Source: Flavobacteriaceae bacterium PS02336
GTDB lineage: Bacteria > Bacteroidota > Bacteroidia > Flavobacteriales > Flavobacteriaceae
Assembly: GCA_029960065.1 (NCBI GenBank)
Contig: JASCOF010000001.1
Location: 124,001-188,000, forward strand
Reading direction: 5' to 3'
Length of the DNA stretch: 64,000 nucleotides
Below, in pieces: positions 16,130 to 24,861 of this stretch. Every line of letters starts with the position of its first letter. Positions within the stretch are counted from its first letter, which is position 1. The notes below the pieces were generated by a model, which was not told the origin of the DNA, searched no databases, and saw only the letters and a list, made by a program, of their open reading frames with translations. A program made the position numbers and the translations under genes.

Positions 16130-16837
16130 ATGGCTTTTAAATGCATTATTGTTGATGATGAACCGCCTGCAACTAGAATACTCGAGAATTATATAGGAAA
16201 AGTAAATTTTCTTGAAAAAGCTGGAGTTTTTAATGATTCATTAAAAGCGTTGGAATTTCTGAATACGCAATCTGTTGATGTGATTTTCCTAGATATTCAA
16301 ATGCCACAATTAACAGGTTTACAGCTTTCCAGGATTATTTCGAAAAATATAAAAGTCATTTTTACCACAGCCTATCCTGATTTTGCTTTAGAAGGTTTTG
16401 AGTTGAATGCAGTTGATTATTTGTTAAAACCTATTTCGTTCGAGCGTTTCTATCAGGCTGTTTCAAAACTGAATTCAGAGCCTAAAATAGAAGTTTCAAA
16501 TCAGACTAATCTGCCTGATTTTCTTTTCGTTAAAACGGATGGGAAAAATAAATTTCAGAAGATTTTTTTAAGCGATATTTTATATGTTGAAAGTCTCCAG
16601 AATTATGTCTGTATTCATACTTCTAAACAGCAGATTATTACGCATTCTTCCTTAAAAAATGTAATTGAATCTCTTCCTGAAAATAATTTTATTCAGATTC
16701 ATAAGTCATTTGTTGTTTCTTTAAAACACATTGAATCAACAGATAATTTTTCTGTTTTTATTAATGCAAAAGAACTGCCAATTGGAGCGACATTTAAAGA
16801 TGCTTTTTTTGATAAGATTGAAGAGAATAAGATGTAG
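16130..16837 (+). CDS. LytTR family response regulator
   Basis: The 235-residue cytoplasmic regulator has a receiver domain (residues 3-120) with acidic residues DDE at 9-11, phospho-acceptor D55 in VIFLDIQMP, the conserved Thr in IFTTAYP and Lys in LLKPISF. The C-terminal LytTR DNA-binding domain (about 135-232) has FVKTDGK, ILYVESLQNYVCIH and IQIHKSFVVS. It pairs with the kinase immediately upstream (4-bp gap). Likely targets are unknown; the neighbouring DUF5694 pair, with a shared upstream block, is a possibility. Confidence 0.95.
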   Translation: MAFKCIIVDDEPPATRILENYIGKVNFLEKAGVFNDSLKALEFLNTQSVDVIFLDIQMPQLTGLQLSRIISKNIKVIFTTAYPDFALEGFELNAVDYLLKPISFERFYQAVSKLNSEPKIEVSNQTNLPDFLFVKTDGKNKFQKIFLSDILYVESLQNYVCIHTSKQQIITHSSLKNVIESLPENNFIQIHKSFVVSLKHIESTDNFSVFINAKELPIGATFKDAFFDKIEENKM

Positions 16838-16841
16838 TTTT

Positions 16842-16983
16842 TTAACCGCAAAGCACGCAAGGTTTTTTGCTTATTGATTCGCTTACAAACGCAAAGTTCG
16901 CAAAGCTTTATCAATTTAGCTTTGCGAACTTTGCGTTTTTGAGCGTACAGCTAAGAAAAAAACCTTGCGCTCTTTGCAGTTAA
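16842..16983. repeat. Nested-palindrome repeat, copy 3 (convergent junction)
   Basis: Outer TTAACCGCAAAGCACGCAAGG and CCTTGCGCTCTTTGCAGTTAA arms enclose an inner perfect ACGCAAAGTTCGCAAAGCT pair. It lies between the stop codons of the LytTR regulator and the DUF1456 gene and may serve as a bidirectional transcription stop. Confidence 0.8.
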
Positions 16984-16991
16984 ATTATTTC

Positions 16992-17450
16992 TTATTTTTT
17001 TCCGTTTTTAAAAACCACTTTTTCTACAACATCTGGTTTTCCGTTTCCTTTCGGGAATGCCTTCTTTTTAGGTTTTCCAGTTGCTGAATTTGATTTTGAT
17101 CGATTTTGATCGCCTCTATATTTTTCAGAATCTTTTGGTGCAGCTTTAAACTCTGGTCTATCTTTAGAAGTTTCTTTCTTCGGAATTTCTGCTTTATGTT
17201 TTGCTAAAACATCTGTTGGATTTTTAGGATTTTCTTTAGTTCCTCTTAAATGAATTACCAATCCGTTTAAGAAATTACGTAAAACCTGATCGCCGCATTC
17301 CATATAATTTGGATGATCTTCGGCTCTAAAAAAAGCACCTAGTTCTGATTTTGAAATTCTAAAATTTACTAATTCTAAAATTTCAACTATTTGGTCATCA
17401 CGGAGCATCAAAGCCACGCGAAGTTTTTTAAGTATATCGTTATTTGTCAT
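16992..17450 (-). CDS. DUF1456 family protein (YehS-like)
   Basis: The 152-residue protein has two halves. Residues 1-73 form the DUF1456 domain, starting MTNNDILKKLRVALMLRDDQIVEIL and containing the characteristic LGAFFRAEDHPNY and CGDQVLRNFLNGL words. Residues 74-152 are a Lys/Pro/Ser-rich, probably disordered tail (KPKKKAFPKG and similar) that could bind nucleic acid. The family's function is not established. The normal YehS arrangement has two copies of the repeat; here the second half is replaced by, or diverged into, the basic tail. Confidence 0.85.
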   Translation of the reverse strand: MTNNDILKKLRVALMLRDDQIVEILELVNFRISKSELGAFFRAEDHPNYMECGDQVLRNFLNGLVIHLRGTKENPKNPTDVLAKHKAEIPKKETSKDRPEFKAAPKDSEKYRGDQNRSKSNSATGKPKKKAFPKGNGKPDVVEKVVFKNGKK

Positions 17451-17485
17451 CGTTTATTTTTTACAAATGTACGTTTTATTTTTTT

Positions 17486-17557
17486 GCCACGAATTTCACG
17501 AATTTTCACGAATTTATTTAAAAATTTTTATTCGTGAAAATTAGTGCAATTCGTGGC
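17486..17557. repeat. Intergenic hairpin of the GCCACGAATT type
   Basis: GCCACGAATTTCACGAATTTTCACGAAT on the left folds onto ATTCGTGAAAATTAGTGCAATTCGTGGC on the right with a short AT loop. It shares wording with the inner arms of the large palindrome at 4471-4992. Confidence 0.65.
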
Positions 17558-17564
17558 GAATATT

Positions 17565-18587
17565 TTATTTATGATTTAAGATCTGAATTAACTTATCTAA
17601 ATCTTCTTTTAAATGATTTGCTGTAACTACAATTCGATTTAGCGGTTCGGCTTCTTTGGTGTATCTAAAACTAGCTATAATGATTTTTTCCTGTTTTAAT
17701 TTTTCAACTAATTCATTCGATAAAAGATAAATTAAAGGATAGTTTTTATCAAATAGAATATTGCTGTTTTTAACTAAGATCGTATCGATATAATTTAGAT
17801 TCTCTTTCAACTTTTGATGCTGTGTTTTATAAATTTCAGAAGCATCAGAAAGCGTTTGCACAAAAGCGGGATTCATTCCGGCGGCACTTGTAAAAGTTTC
17901 GATTTCTTTTATTTCTCTAATGAATTCAGAATCTGAGGCAATAACTCCGCCGGTTAATCCAAAAGCTTTTCCCAGAGACGAAACCAAGATTTTTCTTTTA
18001 ACAGGAATTTGAATTGTTGCATAAATTCCAGAACCATTTTTGTTTACAATTCCTAGCGAATGAGATTCGTCAATTACTAAAGTAATTTCTTTACAATGTG
18101 AAATTTCGTTTATGAAAGACAAATCAACAGATTTCGTTTGAAAGGAAGGAACTCCATCCGTCAAAATCGTTATTTTTTCGGATTTTGAATCTAACAAACG
18201 GTCATTTAATTTTTCATTTACAAATACAGAAAGACTGTTTTCAATTTGAATTGCCGAATGAATTTCATTTAAATGATAAAAACAATCGGTTTGTTTTTTC
18301 AATTTTTCTAAAACCAGTTTTCCAGCCAGCATTCCGGAAGAAACCGTTACGGTACTTTCTGAACCAATATGAGAGGCTAAAAAGCTTTCACCCGAATCAT
18401 AAGCGGTTAATTGGATATTTGCTGTTCTCGAACTGCCATAAGTAGTTCCCCATCGTAAAATATTCTGAATCACTAAATTTTGAAATGCGGCGTTTGTTGG
18501 AAGACCTAAATAAGCAGTCCCGCCAAAATACAAATAGTGCTCTTGGCCAATTTCAATAACGCGATCGGGAAATTTTTCGATTTTCAT
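17565..18587 (-). CDS. Class I/II PLP-dependent aminotransferase-fold enzyme (AONS/KBL-like)
   Basis: The 340-residue protein belongs to the alpha-oxoamine synthase branch of fold-type I PLP enzymes. VIDESHSLGI near residue 173 holds the PLP-contacting Asp and His, and SSLGKAFGLTGG near 204 holds the Schiff-base Lys; GTTYGSSRTAN matches the substrate-entry motif. It is about 50 residues shorter than typical 8-amino-7-oxononanoate synthases, so calling it biotin synthesis would be unsafe. It ends the unit beginning with the dipeptide epimerase (1-bp gap), which suggests a role in amino acid or murein-peptide turnover, but the substrate is unknown. Confidence 0.85.
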   Translation of the reverse strand: MKIEKFPDRVIEIGQEHYLYFGGTAYLGLPTNAAFQNLVIQNILRWGTTYGSSRTANIQLTAYDSGESFLASHIGSESTVTVSSGMLAGKLVLEKLKKQTDCFYHLNEIHSAIQIENSLSVFVNEKLNDRLLDSKSEKITILTDGVPSFQTKSVDLSFINEISHCKEITLVIDESHSLGIVNKNGSGIYATIQIPVKRKILVSSLGKAFGLTGGVIASDSEFIREIKEIETFTSAAGMNPAFVQTLSDASEIYKTQHQKLKENLNYIDTILVKNSNILFDKNYPLIYLLSNELVEKLKQEKIIIASFRYTKEAEPLNRIVVTANHLKEDLDKLIQILNHK

Positions 18588-18588
18588 T

Positions 18589-19599
18589 TTATAAAAGTGT
18601 AACTCCCGTTCCGTTTAAATCAGAATAACTTACAACGCCGTCTTTAATAGTAACGCCTGTGGCAATATCTTCTGCTAAAAGAAGTGCGCCGTCCATATCT
18701 ACATAATCTAGTTGGGGAAGCAGATGTGCAATGGCAGAAATCCCAACAGTTGATTCAGTCATACAGCCAACCATTGTTTTTAATCCTAATTTTTTAGCTT
18801 CTTCAATCATTCTTTTTCCAGGTGTAAGTCCGCCGCATTTTACCAATTTCACATTCACACCATGAAAATGATTAAAGCATTTTTGAACATCTTCTTCAAT
18901 AATACAGCTTTCGTCTGCAATTACTGGAAGAACAGAATGTTTGTAAACTTCTTTATGACCTTCCCAATTATCCGCTTTCATGGGTTGTTCTAGAAATTCA
19001 ACGCCTAGTTTTTTTAATTCGACAGCATTGTTTATGGTTTCTTCAACCGTCCATCCGCAATTCGCATCAATTCTAAAAACAGCATTGGTGTGTTTTCGAA
19101 GCTCTTTTACAATTTCGATATCTTCTTTGGTTCCCAGTTTAATTTTATAAATCGGCCAAGGAAGTTCCTGCATTTTAGAAACCATTTTGTCAATAGAAGC
19201 AATTCCGATAGTATAATCCGTCATTGGATTTCTCTCGGTTGTGTAGTTCCATAATTCGTATAGTTTTTTACCTTTTTTGCGGGCATACCAATCGTTATAA
19301 GCTAAATCTAAGGCGCACAAAGCAAACATGTCATCTTTTAAATAGGGATGAATTTTTGCCCAGAATACTTCTGGAGTTTCATTATCAGTGTTTTCAATAA
19401 TGCTTCTGATTTTTTCTAAATCCAGCATCATCATAGGAACTGTAATGTTGTAATACGGATTTGAAGTTGCTTCTCCAAACCCCGAAAAACCATCGCTTTG
19501 CAATTCAACAATTAACGAAGGCTGAAAATCTATAGATTCTCTCGAAATGGTAAAAGTGTGTTTTAGTTTGAGATTATATTCTCTTAAAATTAGTTTCAT
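18589..19599 (-). CDS. Dipeptide epimerase (L-Ala-D/L-Glu epimerase type, enolase superfamily)
   Basis: The 336-residue enzyme has the muconate-lactonizing subgroup fingerprint: YKIKLGT with the KxK catalytic lysine near 154, metal ligands in RIDANCGW (Asp near 176), EFLEQP (Glu near 202) and VIADES (Asp near 227), the second catalytic Lys in VNVKLVKCGG, and the DxD-type TMVGCMTES end. It would epimerise L-Ala-D-Glu to L-Ala-L-Glu during reuse of cell-wall peptides, or another dipeptide; specificity cannot be read by eye. It is first in an operon with the PLP enzyme, and the esterase gene at 19629 is also on the same strand, 30 bp upstream. Confidence 0.9.
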   Translation of the reverse strand: MKLILREYNLKLKHTFTISRESIDFQPSLIVELQSDGFSGFGEATSNPYYNITVPMMMLDLEKIRSIIENTDNETPEVFWAKIHPYLKDDMFALCALDLAYNDWYARKKGKKLYELWNYTTERNPMTDYTIGIASIDKMVSKMQELPWPIYKIKLGTKEDIEIVKELRKHTNAVFRIDANCGWTVEETINNAVELKKLGVEFLEQPMKADNWEGHKEVYKHSVLPVIADESCIIEEDVQKCFNHFHGVNVKLVKCGGLTPGKRMIEEAKKLGLKTMVGCMTESTVGISAIAHLLPQLDYVDMDGALLLAEDIATGVTIKDGVVSYSDLNGTGVTLL

Positions 19600-19628
19600 T
19601 GGTATGCGATGTTTTTATTTTTTTTCAA

Positions 19629-20426
19629 TTAATAGCCGAGCCAAAGTATTGCTTCTGTAAAATGATCCCGCCAAAGTTTCTCATTATGTTCTCCGCCTTT
19701 TACAACTTTGATTTTATCTAGATGAAGGCAATAACAGCGTTTGGTATCTAGTAAACGTTTCATTTTGGTCAAATCTTTTACCATGTCGTCACTTTCTTTA
19801 TCGCCACACAGAAAATAGATTTTAGTTTTAATTTTTGGCTGTTTTTCTGTAAAAGTATAAATCTCAGGTGAGAACCAGAATGAAGGCGAAAAAACACCCG
19901 CTTTTCCAAAAACTTCGGGGTATTTTAAAGCTCCATAATACGAAACCAGTCCGCCGAGAGAACTTCCAAAAAGAATGGTGTTTTTGGCTTTTGTTTTGGT
20001 TCTGTAGTTTTTGTCGATATAGGGTTTTAATGTTTTTACGATAAATTCTAAGTAAGTATCGGCATTTCCTCCGCCATATTTTTCATTTTTAAAAGGAGTC
20101 AGTTCATCGATTCGTTTTTCGTTTCCGTGCTCAATTCCAACCACAATTACGGGAGCTTTTAAGCTATCTAATTTTTCATCGACATTCCATTCGCCAGAAT
20201 AAGAAGTTTTAGCATCGAACAGATTCTGGGCGTCGTGCATATAAATGACGCTGTATGCTTTTTTTATATCATTTGAATAATTTTCAGGAAGGTAAATCCA
20301 GATTTTTTTTGAAGAATTAAGCTGAGGCGCTTCAATTGTAAAAGTAGACACGTTTTTTGAAGCGGTGCTTTGTGCTTTGCCAATAAGAGTAAATAGAAGT
20401 AAAACTGCCAAGAAAATCCTCTTCAT
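19629..20426 (-). CDS. Secreted esterase (putative esterase/Fes-like alpha-beta hydrolase)
   Basis: The 265-residue protein has an N-terminal signal peptide (residues 1-18, cleavage near GKAQS). The body matches the putative-esterase family: WIYLPENY, VIYMHDAQNLFD, IVVGIEHGNEKRIDELTP, and the nucleophile Ser in ILFGSSLGGLVSYY near residue 155. The acid is likely in YFLCGDKESDD and the His in VKGGEHNEKLW. Such proteins hydrolyse ester bonds, for example of siderophores or carbohydrate acyl groups. It is expected in the periplasm. The same-strand position before the dipeptide epimerase suggests co-transcription. Confidence 0.88.
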   Translation of the reverse strand: MKRIFLAVLLLFTLIGKAQSTASKNVSTFTIEAPQLNSSKKIWIYLPENYSNDIKKAYSVIYMHDAQNLFDAKTSYSGEWNVDEKLDSLKAPVIVVGIEHGNEKRIDELTPFKNEKYGGGNADTYLEFIVKTLKPYIDKNYRTKTKAKNTILFGSSLGGLVSYYGALKYPEVFGKAGVFSPSFWFSPEIYTFTEKQPKIKTKIYFLCGDKESDDMVKDLTKMKRLLDTKRCYCLHLDKIKVVKGGEHNEKLWRDHFTEAILWLGY

Positions 20427-20483
20427 TATCCGTGTTTTGTATTTTTATTTAAAAGCAATATTTTAGCTAAAAATAATAAATTG

Positions 20484-20885
20484 ATGAATACCGAAGCAGA
20501 AAAAAGAAGTTTACTTTTAGAAATGATTACGCTTGCCACTGTAGATGGACATTTGCATAAACGCGAGCTTGAATTTTTAAGAATTGTAGCTGTTGAATTG
20601 AATATTACCGAAGAAGAATTTAAAGATTTATTTCATCAAGAGACAAAATCACTTCCAATACCTTCTGAGATACAGCGGATCAATCAATTTTATAGACTGG
20701 CTCTGCTAATGCATTGCGATGGGATTTTGCACGAAAGAGAATTTCAAACCATTCAGCAGATTGCTTTACAAATGGGATTAAATATGTCTGCTGTAAAACG
20801 TGTTTTAGAAATGATGAAAAAGGCACCAAATACAATTATAAATCCAATTGTTCTACTAGAAATTTTTCAGGAACAGCACAATTAG
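20484..20885 (+). CDS. TerB-like small helical protein
   Basis: The 133-residue cytoplasmic protein is all helical, with two similar halves: LLLEMITLATVDGHLHKRELEFL (residues 10-32) and LALLMHCDGILHEREFQTI (about 73-91). This internal repeat with its acidic DG-h-xxxE motif is typical of TerB/DjlA-type metal-binding folds. The exact role is unknown. The frame also opens at TTG one codon earlier; the ATG at 20484 is preferred. It converges with uvrB, and the two stop codons overlap by 3 bp. Confidence 0.7.
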   Translation: MNTEAEKRSLLLEMITLATVDGHLHKRELEFLRIVAVELNITEEEFKDLFHQETKSLPIPSEIQRINQFYRLALLMHCDGILHEREFQTIQQIALQMGLNMSAVKRVLEMMKKAPNTIINPIVLLEIFQEQHN

Positions 20886-22873
20886 GCAAGCTGTTCCTGC
20901 AGTTTTTTAATTTCATCTCTAAGTTTCGCTGCTTGTAAAAAGTCTAATTCTTTAGCTGCTTTTTCCATCGTTTTACGCTTTTCGCGAATCATTTTTTCCA
21001 ATTCAGCTTTAGACATATAAGCTGTTTCTGGCTCTGCAGCGACAGGAATTGGATGTCCTAATTCATATTCAACCAACGGGTTTTTAGTAAAAGCACTTTC
21101 GATTTTTTTGTTTAGAGCCTGCGGAACAATATTGTTTTGTACGTTAAAATTAATCTGTTTTGTTCTTCTATAGTCGGTTTCATCAATGGTACGCTGCATG
21201 CTTGCTGTAATTTTATCGGCATACAAAATCGCTTTACCATTTAGGTTTCTTGCAGCACGTCCAATAGTCTGTGTTAGAGATCTGTGATTTCTTAAGAAAC
21301 CTTCTTTATCAGCATCCAAAATTGCAACAAGCGAAACTTCTGGTAAATCTAAACCTTCACGAAGTAAATTAACCCCAATTAAAACATCAAAAAGACCTTT
21401 TCGTAAATCCTGCATAATTTCAATACGCTCTAAAGTATCAACTTCAGAATGTATGTAACGACAACGAATACTTACTTTTGTGAGGTATTTAGCCAGTTCT
21501 TCGGCCATCCTTTTGGTTAAAGTTGTAACTAAAACTCTTTCGTCTAATTCGCATCGAACCTGAATTTCCTCAATCAAATCATCAATCTGATTTAAACTTG
21601 GTCTTACTTCAATAATTGGATCCAACAAACCTGTTGGACGAATAATCTGTTCTACATAAATTCCGTCCGATTTTTGTAACTCATAATCTGCCGGCGTTGC
21701 AGAAACATATATAACCTGATTTTGCAGAGCTTCGAATTCTTCAAATTTCAAAGGTCGGTTGTCCATTGCAGCAGGCAGTCTAAATCCGTATTCCACTAAG
21801 TTTTCTTTACGGCTTCTGTCACCTCCATACATAGCATGAACTTGAGAAACTGTTACGTGGCTTTCGTCAATAATCATTAAATAATCACTTGGAAAATAAT
21901 CCAGAAGGCAGAAAGGTCTTGTTCCTGCTTCACGTCCATCTAGATATCTAGAGTAATTTTCAATTCCAGAACAATATCCAAGTTCTCGAATCATTTCTAA
22001 GTCAAAATTGGTTCTTTCTTCCAGACGTTTGGCTTCCAAATGTTTTCCAATTTCTTTAAAATAATCGACCTGTTTAACCAAATCCTGCTGAATCTGCCAA
22101 ATAGCACCTTGTAAAACATCAGGAGAAGTCACAAACATATTGGCAGGATAAATAGTCAGTCTTTTAAATTTTTCAATAACCTGAGAAGTCTTTGCGTCAA
22201 AAGATTCTATTTCTTCGATTTCATCTCCAAAAAAGTGAATTCTGTATGCATCATCGGCATAACTTGGGTAAACTTCTACTGTGTCGCCTTTTATTCTGAA
22301 AGTTCCAGGATTAAAATCGGCTTCAGTTCTTGCGTATAAACTTTGTACAAGACTATGGAGTAATTTGGTTCTCGAAATCACCTGATCTCGAGTAATTTCG
22401 ATTACATTTTTCTGAAATTCAACTGGGTTTCCAATACCATACAAACACGAAACAGAGGCGACAACTAAAACATCGCGACGTCCTGAGAGTAGGGAAGAAG
22501 TAGTGCTTAAACGCATTTTCTCCAATTCTTCATTGATAGATAAATCTTTCTCAATAAAAACACCGGTTACAGGCATAAAAGCTTCTGGCTGATAATAGTC
22601 GTAGTACGAAACGAAATATTCCACTGCATTATTCGGAAAGAACTGTTTGAATTCTGAATACAATTGCGCTGCCAAAGTTTTATTGTGGGCTAAAACCAAA
22701 GTTGGACGCTGTACTTCTTGTATAACATTGGCAACAGTAAATGTTTTTCCGGATCCTGTAACTCCTAATAAAGTTTGATATTTTTCTCCGTCGACTACGC
22801 CCTGCGCCAGTTTTTGAATGGCTTGCGGCTGATCTCCTTTTGGACTATATTCTGAAGTTACGTGGAAATTCAT
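20882..22873 (-). CDS. uvrB: Excinuclease ABC subunit B
   Basis: This is the central helicase-like subunit of nucleotide excision repair, which accepts damaged DNA from UvrA and recruits UvrC. The 663-residue length is standard. Visible features are Walker A GVTGSGKT near residue 40, the beta-hairpin region SYYDYYQPEAF near 92-102, the DEAD-type DESH near 336, helicase motifs VSATP and EGLDLPE, and QTIGRAARN (motif VI). The C-terminal UVR domain (about 625-660) has ELEKMIREKRKTMEKAAKELDF for UvrC contact. It is monocistronic and convergent with the TerB-like gene, sharing stop-codon bases. Confidence 0.97.
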   Translation of the reverse strand: MNFHVTSEYSPKGDQPQAIQKLAQGVVDGEKYQTLLGVTGSGKTFTVANVIQEVQRPTLVLAHNKTLAAQLYSEFKQFFPNNAVEYFVSYYDYYQPEAFMPVTGVFIEKDLSINEELEKMRLSTTSSLLSGRRDVLVVASVSCLYGIGNPVEFQKNVIEITRDQVISRTKLLHSLVQSLYARTEADFNPGTFRIKGDTVEVYPSYADDAYRIHFFGDEIEEIESFDAKTSQVIEKFKRLTIYPANMFVTSPDVLQGAIWQIQQDLVKQVDYFKEIGKHLEAKRLEERTNFDLEMIRELGYCSGIENYSRYLDGREAGTRPFCLLDYFPSDYLMIIDESHVTVSQVHAMYGGDRSRKENLVEYGFRLPAAMDNRPLKFEEFEALQNQVIYVSATPADYELQKSDGIYVEQIIRPTGLLDPIIEVRPSLNQIDDLIEEIQVRCELDERVLVTTLTKRMAEELAKYLTKVSIRCRYIHSEVDTLERIEIMQDLRKGLFDVLIGVNLLREGLDLPEVSLVAILDADKEGFLRNHRSLTQTIGRAARNLNGKAILYADKITASMQRTIDETDYRRTKQINFNVQNNIVPQALNKKIESAFTKNPLVEYELGHPIPVAAEPETAYMSKAELEKMIREKRKTMEKAAKELDFLQAAKLRDEIKKLQEQLA

Positions 22874-22919
22874 TTGGTATTGATGAAAATTAGGTTTGTA
22901 AAGATACGAAGATTGTATG

Positions 22920-23858
22920 CTAATCTAAAAAATTAATAATAGCATCATTAATGATTTTAGGCTGATCGATGGTTAAAAAATGACCGGCATCTTTTATCGT
23001 TTTGGTTTTGCAATTACTAAGATATTTTTGAGCTCTTTCTAAACTTTCTTCCGAATTAATCACGTCTTTATCGCCAATTAAAACTAAAACTGGATTTGTA
23101 ATGGATTCTAATTCTTTTTGAGAAAAAGGCATCATTTTAAGCATACTCGAATTAGATTTCGAATATTTATTGGCCAGGTAAAATTGTCTTTTATAAATCA
23201 CACTGATGTTTTCTGGATGAGTAGAAAAAGTCTTTAATGTTTTTCCGAATTTCTTTTCACTCGGAAAAAGTTTCAGCATTAAAGCCGAACTCGTCTTTCC
23301 GACTTTATCAATGAATTTAAAAGTCTGTGCAGGACTTAACAAGACTATTTTATCAATAGAATTTTGTTTTTGAGTGGCCAGTAAAGTAGCAATCCAGCCA
23401 CCGCGTGAAGCACCAATGAGGTCAAATTTCTTTAGTTTATAATGATCAAAAACTTCATTATAAAAAGCAAGAATATCTTTTGATGAAAGGGGTTTAGCAG
23501 TTAGATGGGATTTACTAGGTTCCATTATAAAATCAATAGCATAAACATGATGATTTTTGGTCATAGCTTTAATATTTGGATACCACATGGTAGAACTGGC
23601 ATCCATTCCGTGGAGTAAAACTAGATCTTTTCCGTTTTTTGGACCAGCTATAATAACATGGGCTGTCCCAAAACTCGTTTTAACATCTTCTTCTTTATAA
23701 GGAATGTTCCAAAGCTTTAGAGCCTTGTCGTAGGCCGCTTCATATTTTTGTTCTTCGCTTTTGGTTTTAAAGACATAATCTTCAAATTTTACTTTCTTCG
23801 AAGCGCAACTTGAGATTAAAAATAGTACGATAATTAGTCGGTAATAAGGTTTTAGCAT
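22920..23858 (-). CDS. Alpha/beta hydrolase lipoprotein
   Basis: The 312-residue product begins with a lipoprotein signal (hydrophobic core, lipobox LISSC), so it is likely anchored in a periplasm-facing membrane. The hydrolase fold shows VLLHGMDASSTMW as the oxyanion region, the nucleophile in IGASRGGWIA, the acid in LIGDKDVI and the His in DAGHFLTID. The nucleophile elbow is GASRGG instead of the common GxSxGG. The substrate is unknown. The frame is open 16 codons further upstream, but the lipoprotein signal fixes the ATG at 23858. Confidence 0.87.
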   Translation of the reverse strand: MLKPYYRLIIVLFLISSCASKKVKFEDYVFKTKSEEQKYEAAYDKALKLWNIPYKEEDVKTSFGTAHVIIAGPKNGKDLVLLHGMDASSTMWYPNIKAMTKNHHVYAIDFIMEPSKSHLTAKPLSSKDILAFYNEVFDHYKLKKFDLIGASRGGWIATLLATQKQNSIDKIVLLSPAQTFKFIDKVGKTSSALMLKLFPSEKKFGKTLKTFSTHPENISVIYKRQFYLANKYSKSNSSMLKMMPFSQKELESITNPVLVLIGDKDVINSEESLERAQKYLSNCKTKTIKDAGHFLTIDQPKIINDAIINFLD

Positions 23859-23943
23859 TTTAATAAAATTCTGTTTTAACCCTAAAGTTACGATTATCGT
23901 AAGCACAAAACGTATCAGAATTATATTTTAAAATATCATAATT

Positions 23944-24180
23944 TTAAGATTTTTCATTTTTAGAAGTCAAATAATAAATTTGTACAAAAGCTAAAATGGC
24001 GTTAGGAATAATAACCGGCCAAAGCCATTGATTGAAATCTCGATAATCGTTTAAAAAGATGCCATAAATGACAAAGCAGATACAGCCAAACATATTAATA
24101 AACCGAATTGTTCTGAGATTTTTGAGTAAAAATCCACCAACAATAAAAACAGATGCGAGATAACCAATATATTCTGCCAT
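23944..24180 (-). CDS. Small inner-membrane protein (YgjV/SemiSWEET-like)
   Basis: The 78-residue protein has three hydrophobic helices (about 4-21, 27-44 and 50-71). The first reads YIGYLASVFIVGGFLLKN and the second GCICFVIYGIFL, similar to the three-helix units of YgjV-type and SemiSWEET-type proteins, which act as dimers. Transport has been shown only for some relatives. It stands between the hydrolase lipoprotein and the toxin-antitoxin pair on the same strand. Confidence 0.7.
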   Translation of the reverse strand: MAEYIGYLASVFIVGGFLLKNLRTIRFINMFGCICFVIYGIFLNDYRDFNQWLWPVIIPNAILAFVQIYYLTSKNEKS

Positions 24181-24289
24181 GATCTTGATTTTAAATAGTT
24201 TACAATAAATGTAGCAAAAGCGAATTATAAAATCAAGGTTTTGTTTTAAAAATCAAAATAGTACATTTTTAAGAGATTTTTTTGGATGG

Positions 24290-24592
24290 CTACAACTTTT
24301 TGGGATTGCGACTTGTATGTCGAATTCTTAGGATATGAATTTCTTTTAAAGTTATTTTATATGATATTCTATAACTGTAAATTTCATATGCACGGTAATT
24401 TACATTGTTTGGGATCTTCATTTCATCCAACTCATAAATTTCCCAGTTTGTCTTTAAAATTGTTACGGAGTTGTAAATAGTCTCAATTACTTTGTTAGAA
24501 ATATTTTTGCTTTTTGATTCTTTGAATATATGAAAATAGATTTTTTCAAGTTGATTTTGGGCTGCTTTAGACCAAATTATTTCTTTTTCCAT
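24290..24592 (-). CDS. ParE/RelE-type toxin
   Basis: The 100-residue protein has the ParE/RelE layout: IIWSKAAQNQLEKIYFHI helix at the start, a central helical segment, then beta strands YRAYEIYSYRISYKIT and IHILRIRHTSRNP at the end with the conserved basic residues. ParE proteins poison gyrase and RelE proteins cleave mRNA on the ribosome; which applies here cannot be told. Its start overlaps the antitoxin end by 16 bp, the normal antitoxin-first arrangement. Confidence 0.85.
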   Translation of the reverse strand: MEKEIIWSKAAQNQLEKIYFHIFKESKSKNISNKVIETIYNSVTILKTNWEIYELDEMKIPNNVNYRAYEIYSYRISYKITLKEIHILRIRHTSRNPKKL

Positions 24593-24804
24593 TGCTCAAT
24601 TTGATCCTTAATTTCATTATGAGAATAGAAATTACCACTTTGAATATCTTCTTCGGCAACTTTTAAATCTTCATTATATTTTTCAGAATAATTTACAGGA
24701 ATTTTGCGACTATCTAAAATTGTTTTTAATGCTGATAAAAATTGATCATCATCTATTTTTTCAATTTCAGAAATTAAAATGGTTTTAAGTTCAAGAGTGT
24801 TCAT
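24577..24804 (-). CDS. Antitoxin of the ParE/RelE module
   Basis: The 75-residue acidic protein has a helical N-terminal half (LKTILISEIEKIDDDQFLSAL) and a C-terminal tail (VAEEDIQSGNFYSHNEIKDQIEQWKKK). The length, the overlap with the downstream toxin gene and the tail, which commonly wraps the toxin, identify it as the partner. No HTH is obvious, but such antitoxins often bind their own operator. The start ATG at 24804 is followed upstream by a 57-bp spacer to the end of rlmF. Confidence 0.8.
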   Translation of the reverse strand: MNTLELKTILISEIEKIDDDQFLSALKTILDSRKIPVNYSEKYNEDLKVAEEDIQSGNFYSHNEIKDQIEQWKKK

Positions 24805-24861
24805 AATTGAATAATTTTATCGAAGTTACAAAACAAAATCATATCATTACTTGTGGAGATC

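Noticed and set aside
18185..18445. 86-codon open frame opposite the PLP enzyme
   Set aside because: Antisense to a gene with clear catalytic motifs; no family resemblance.
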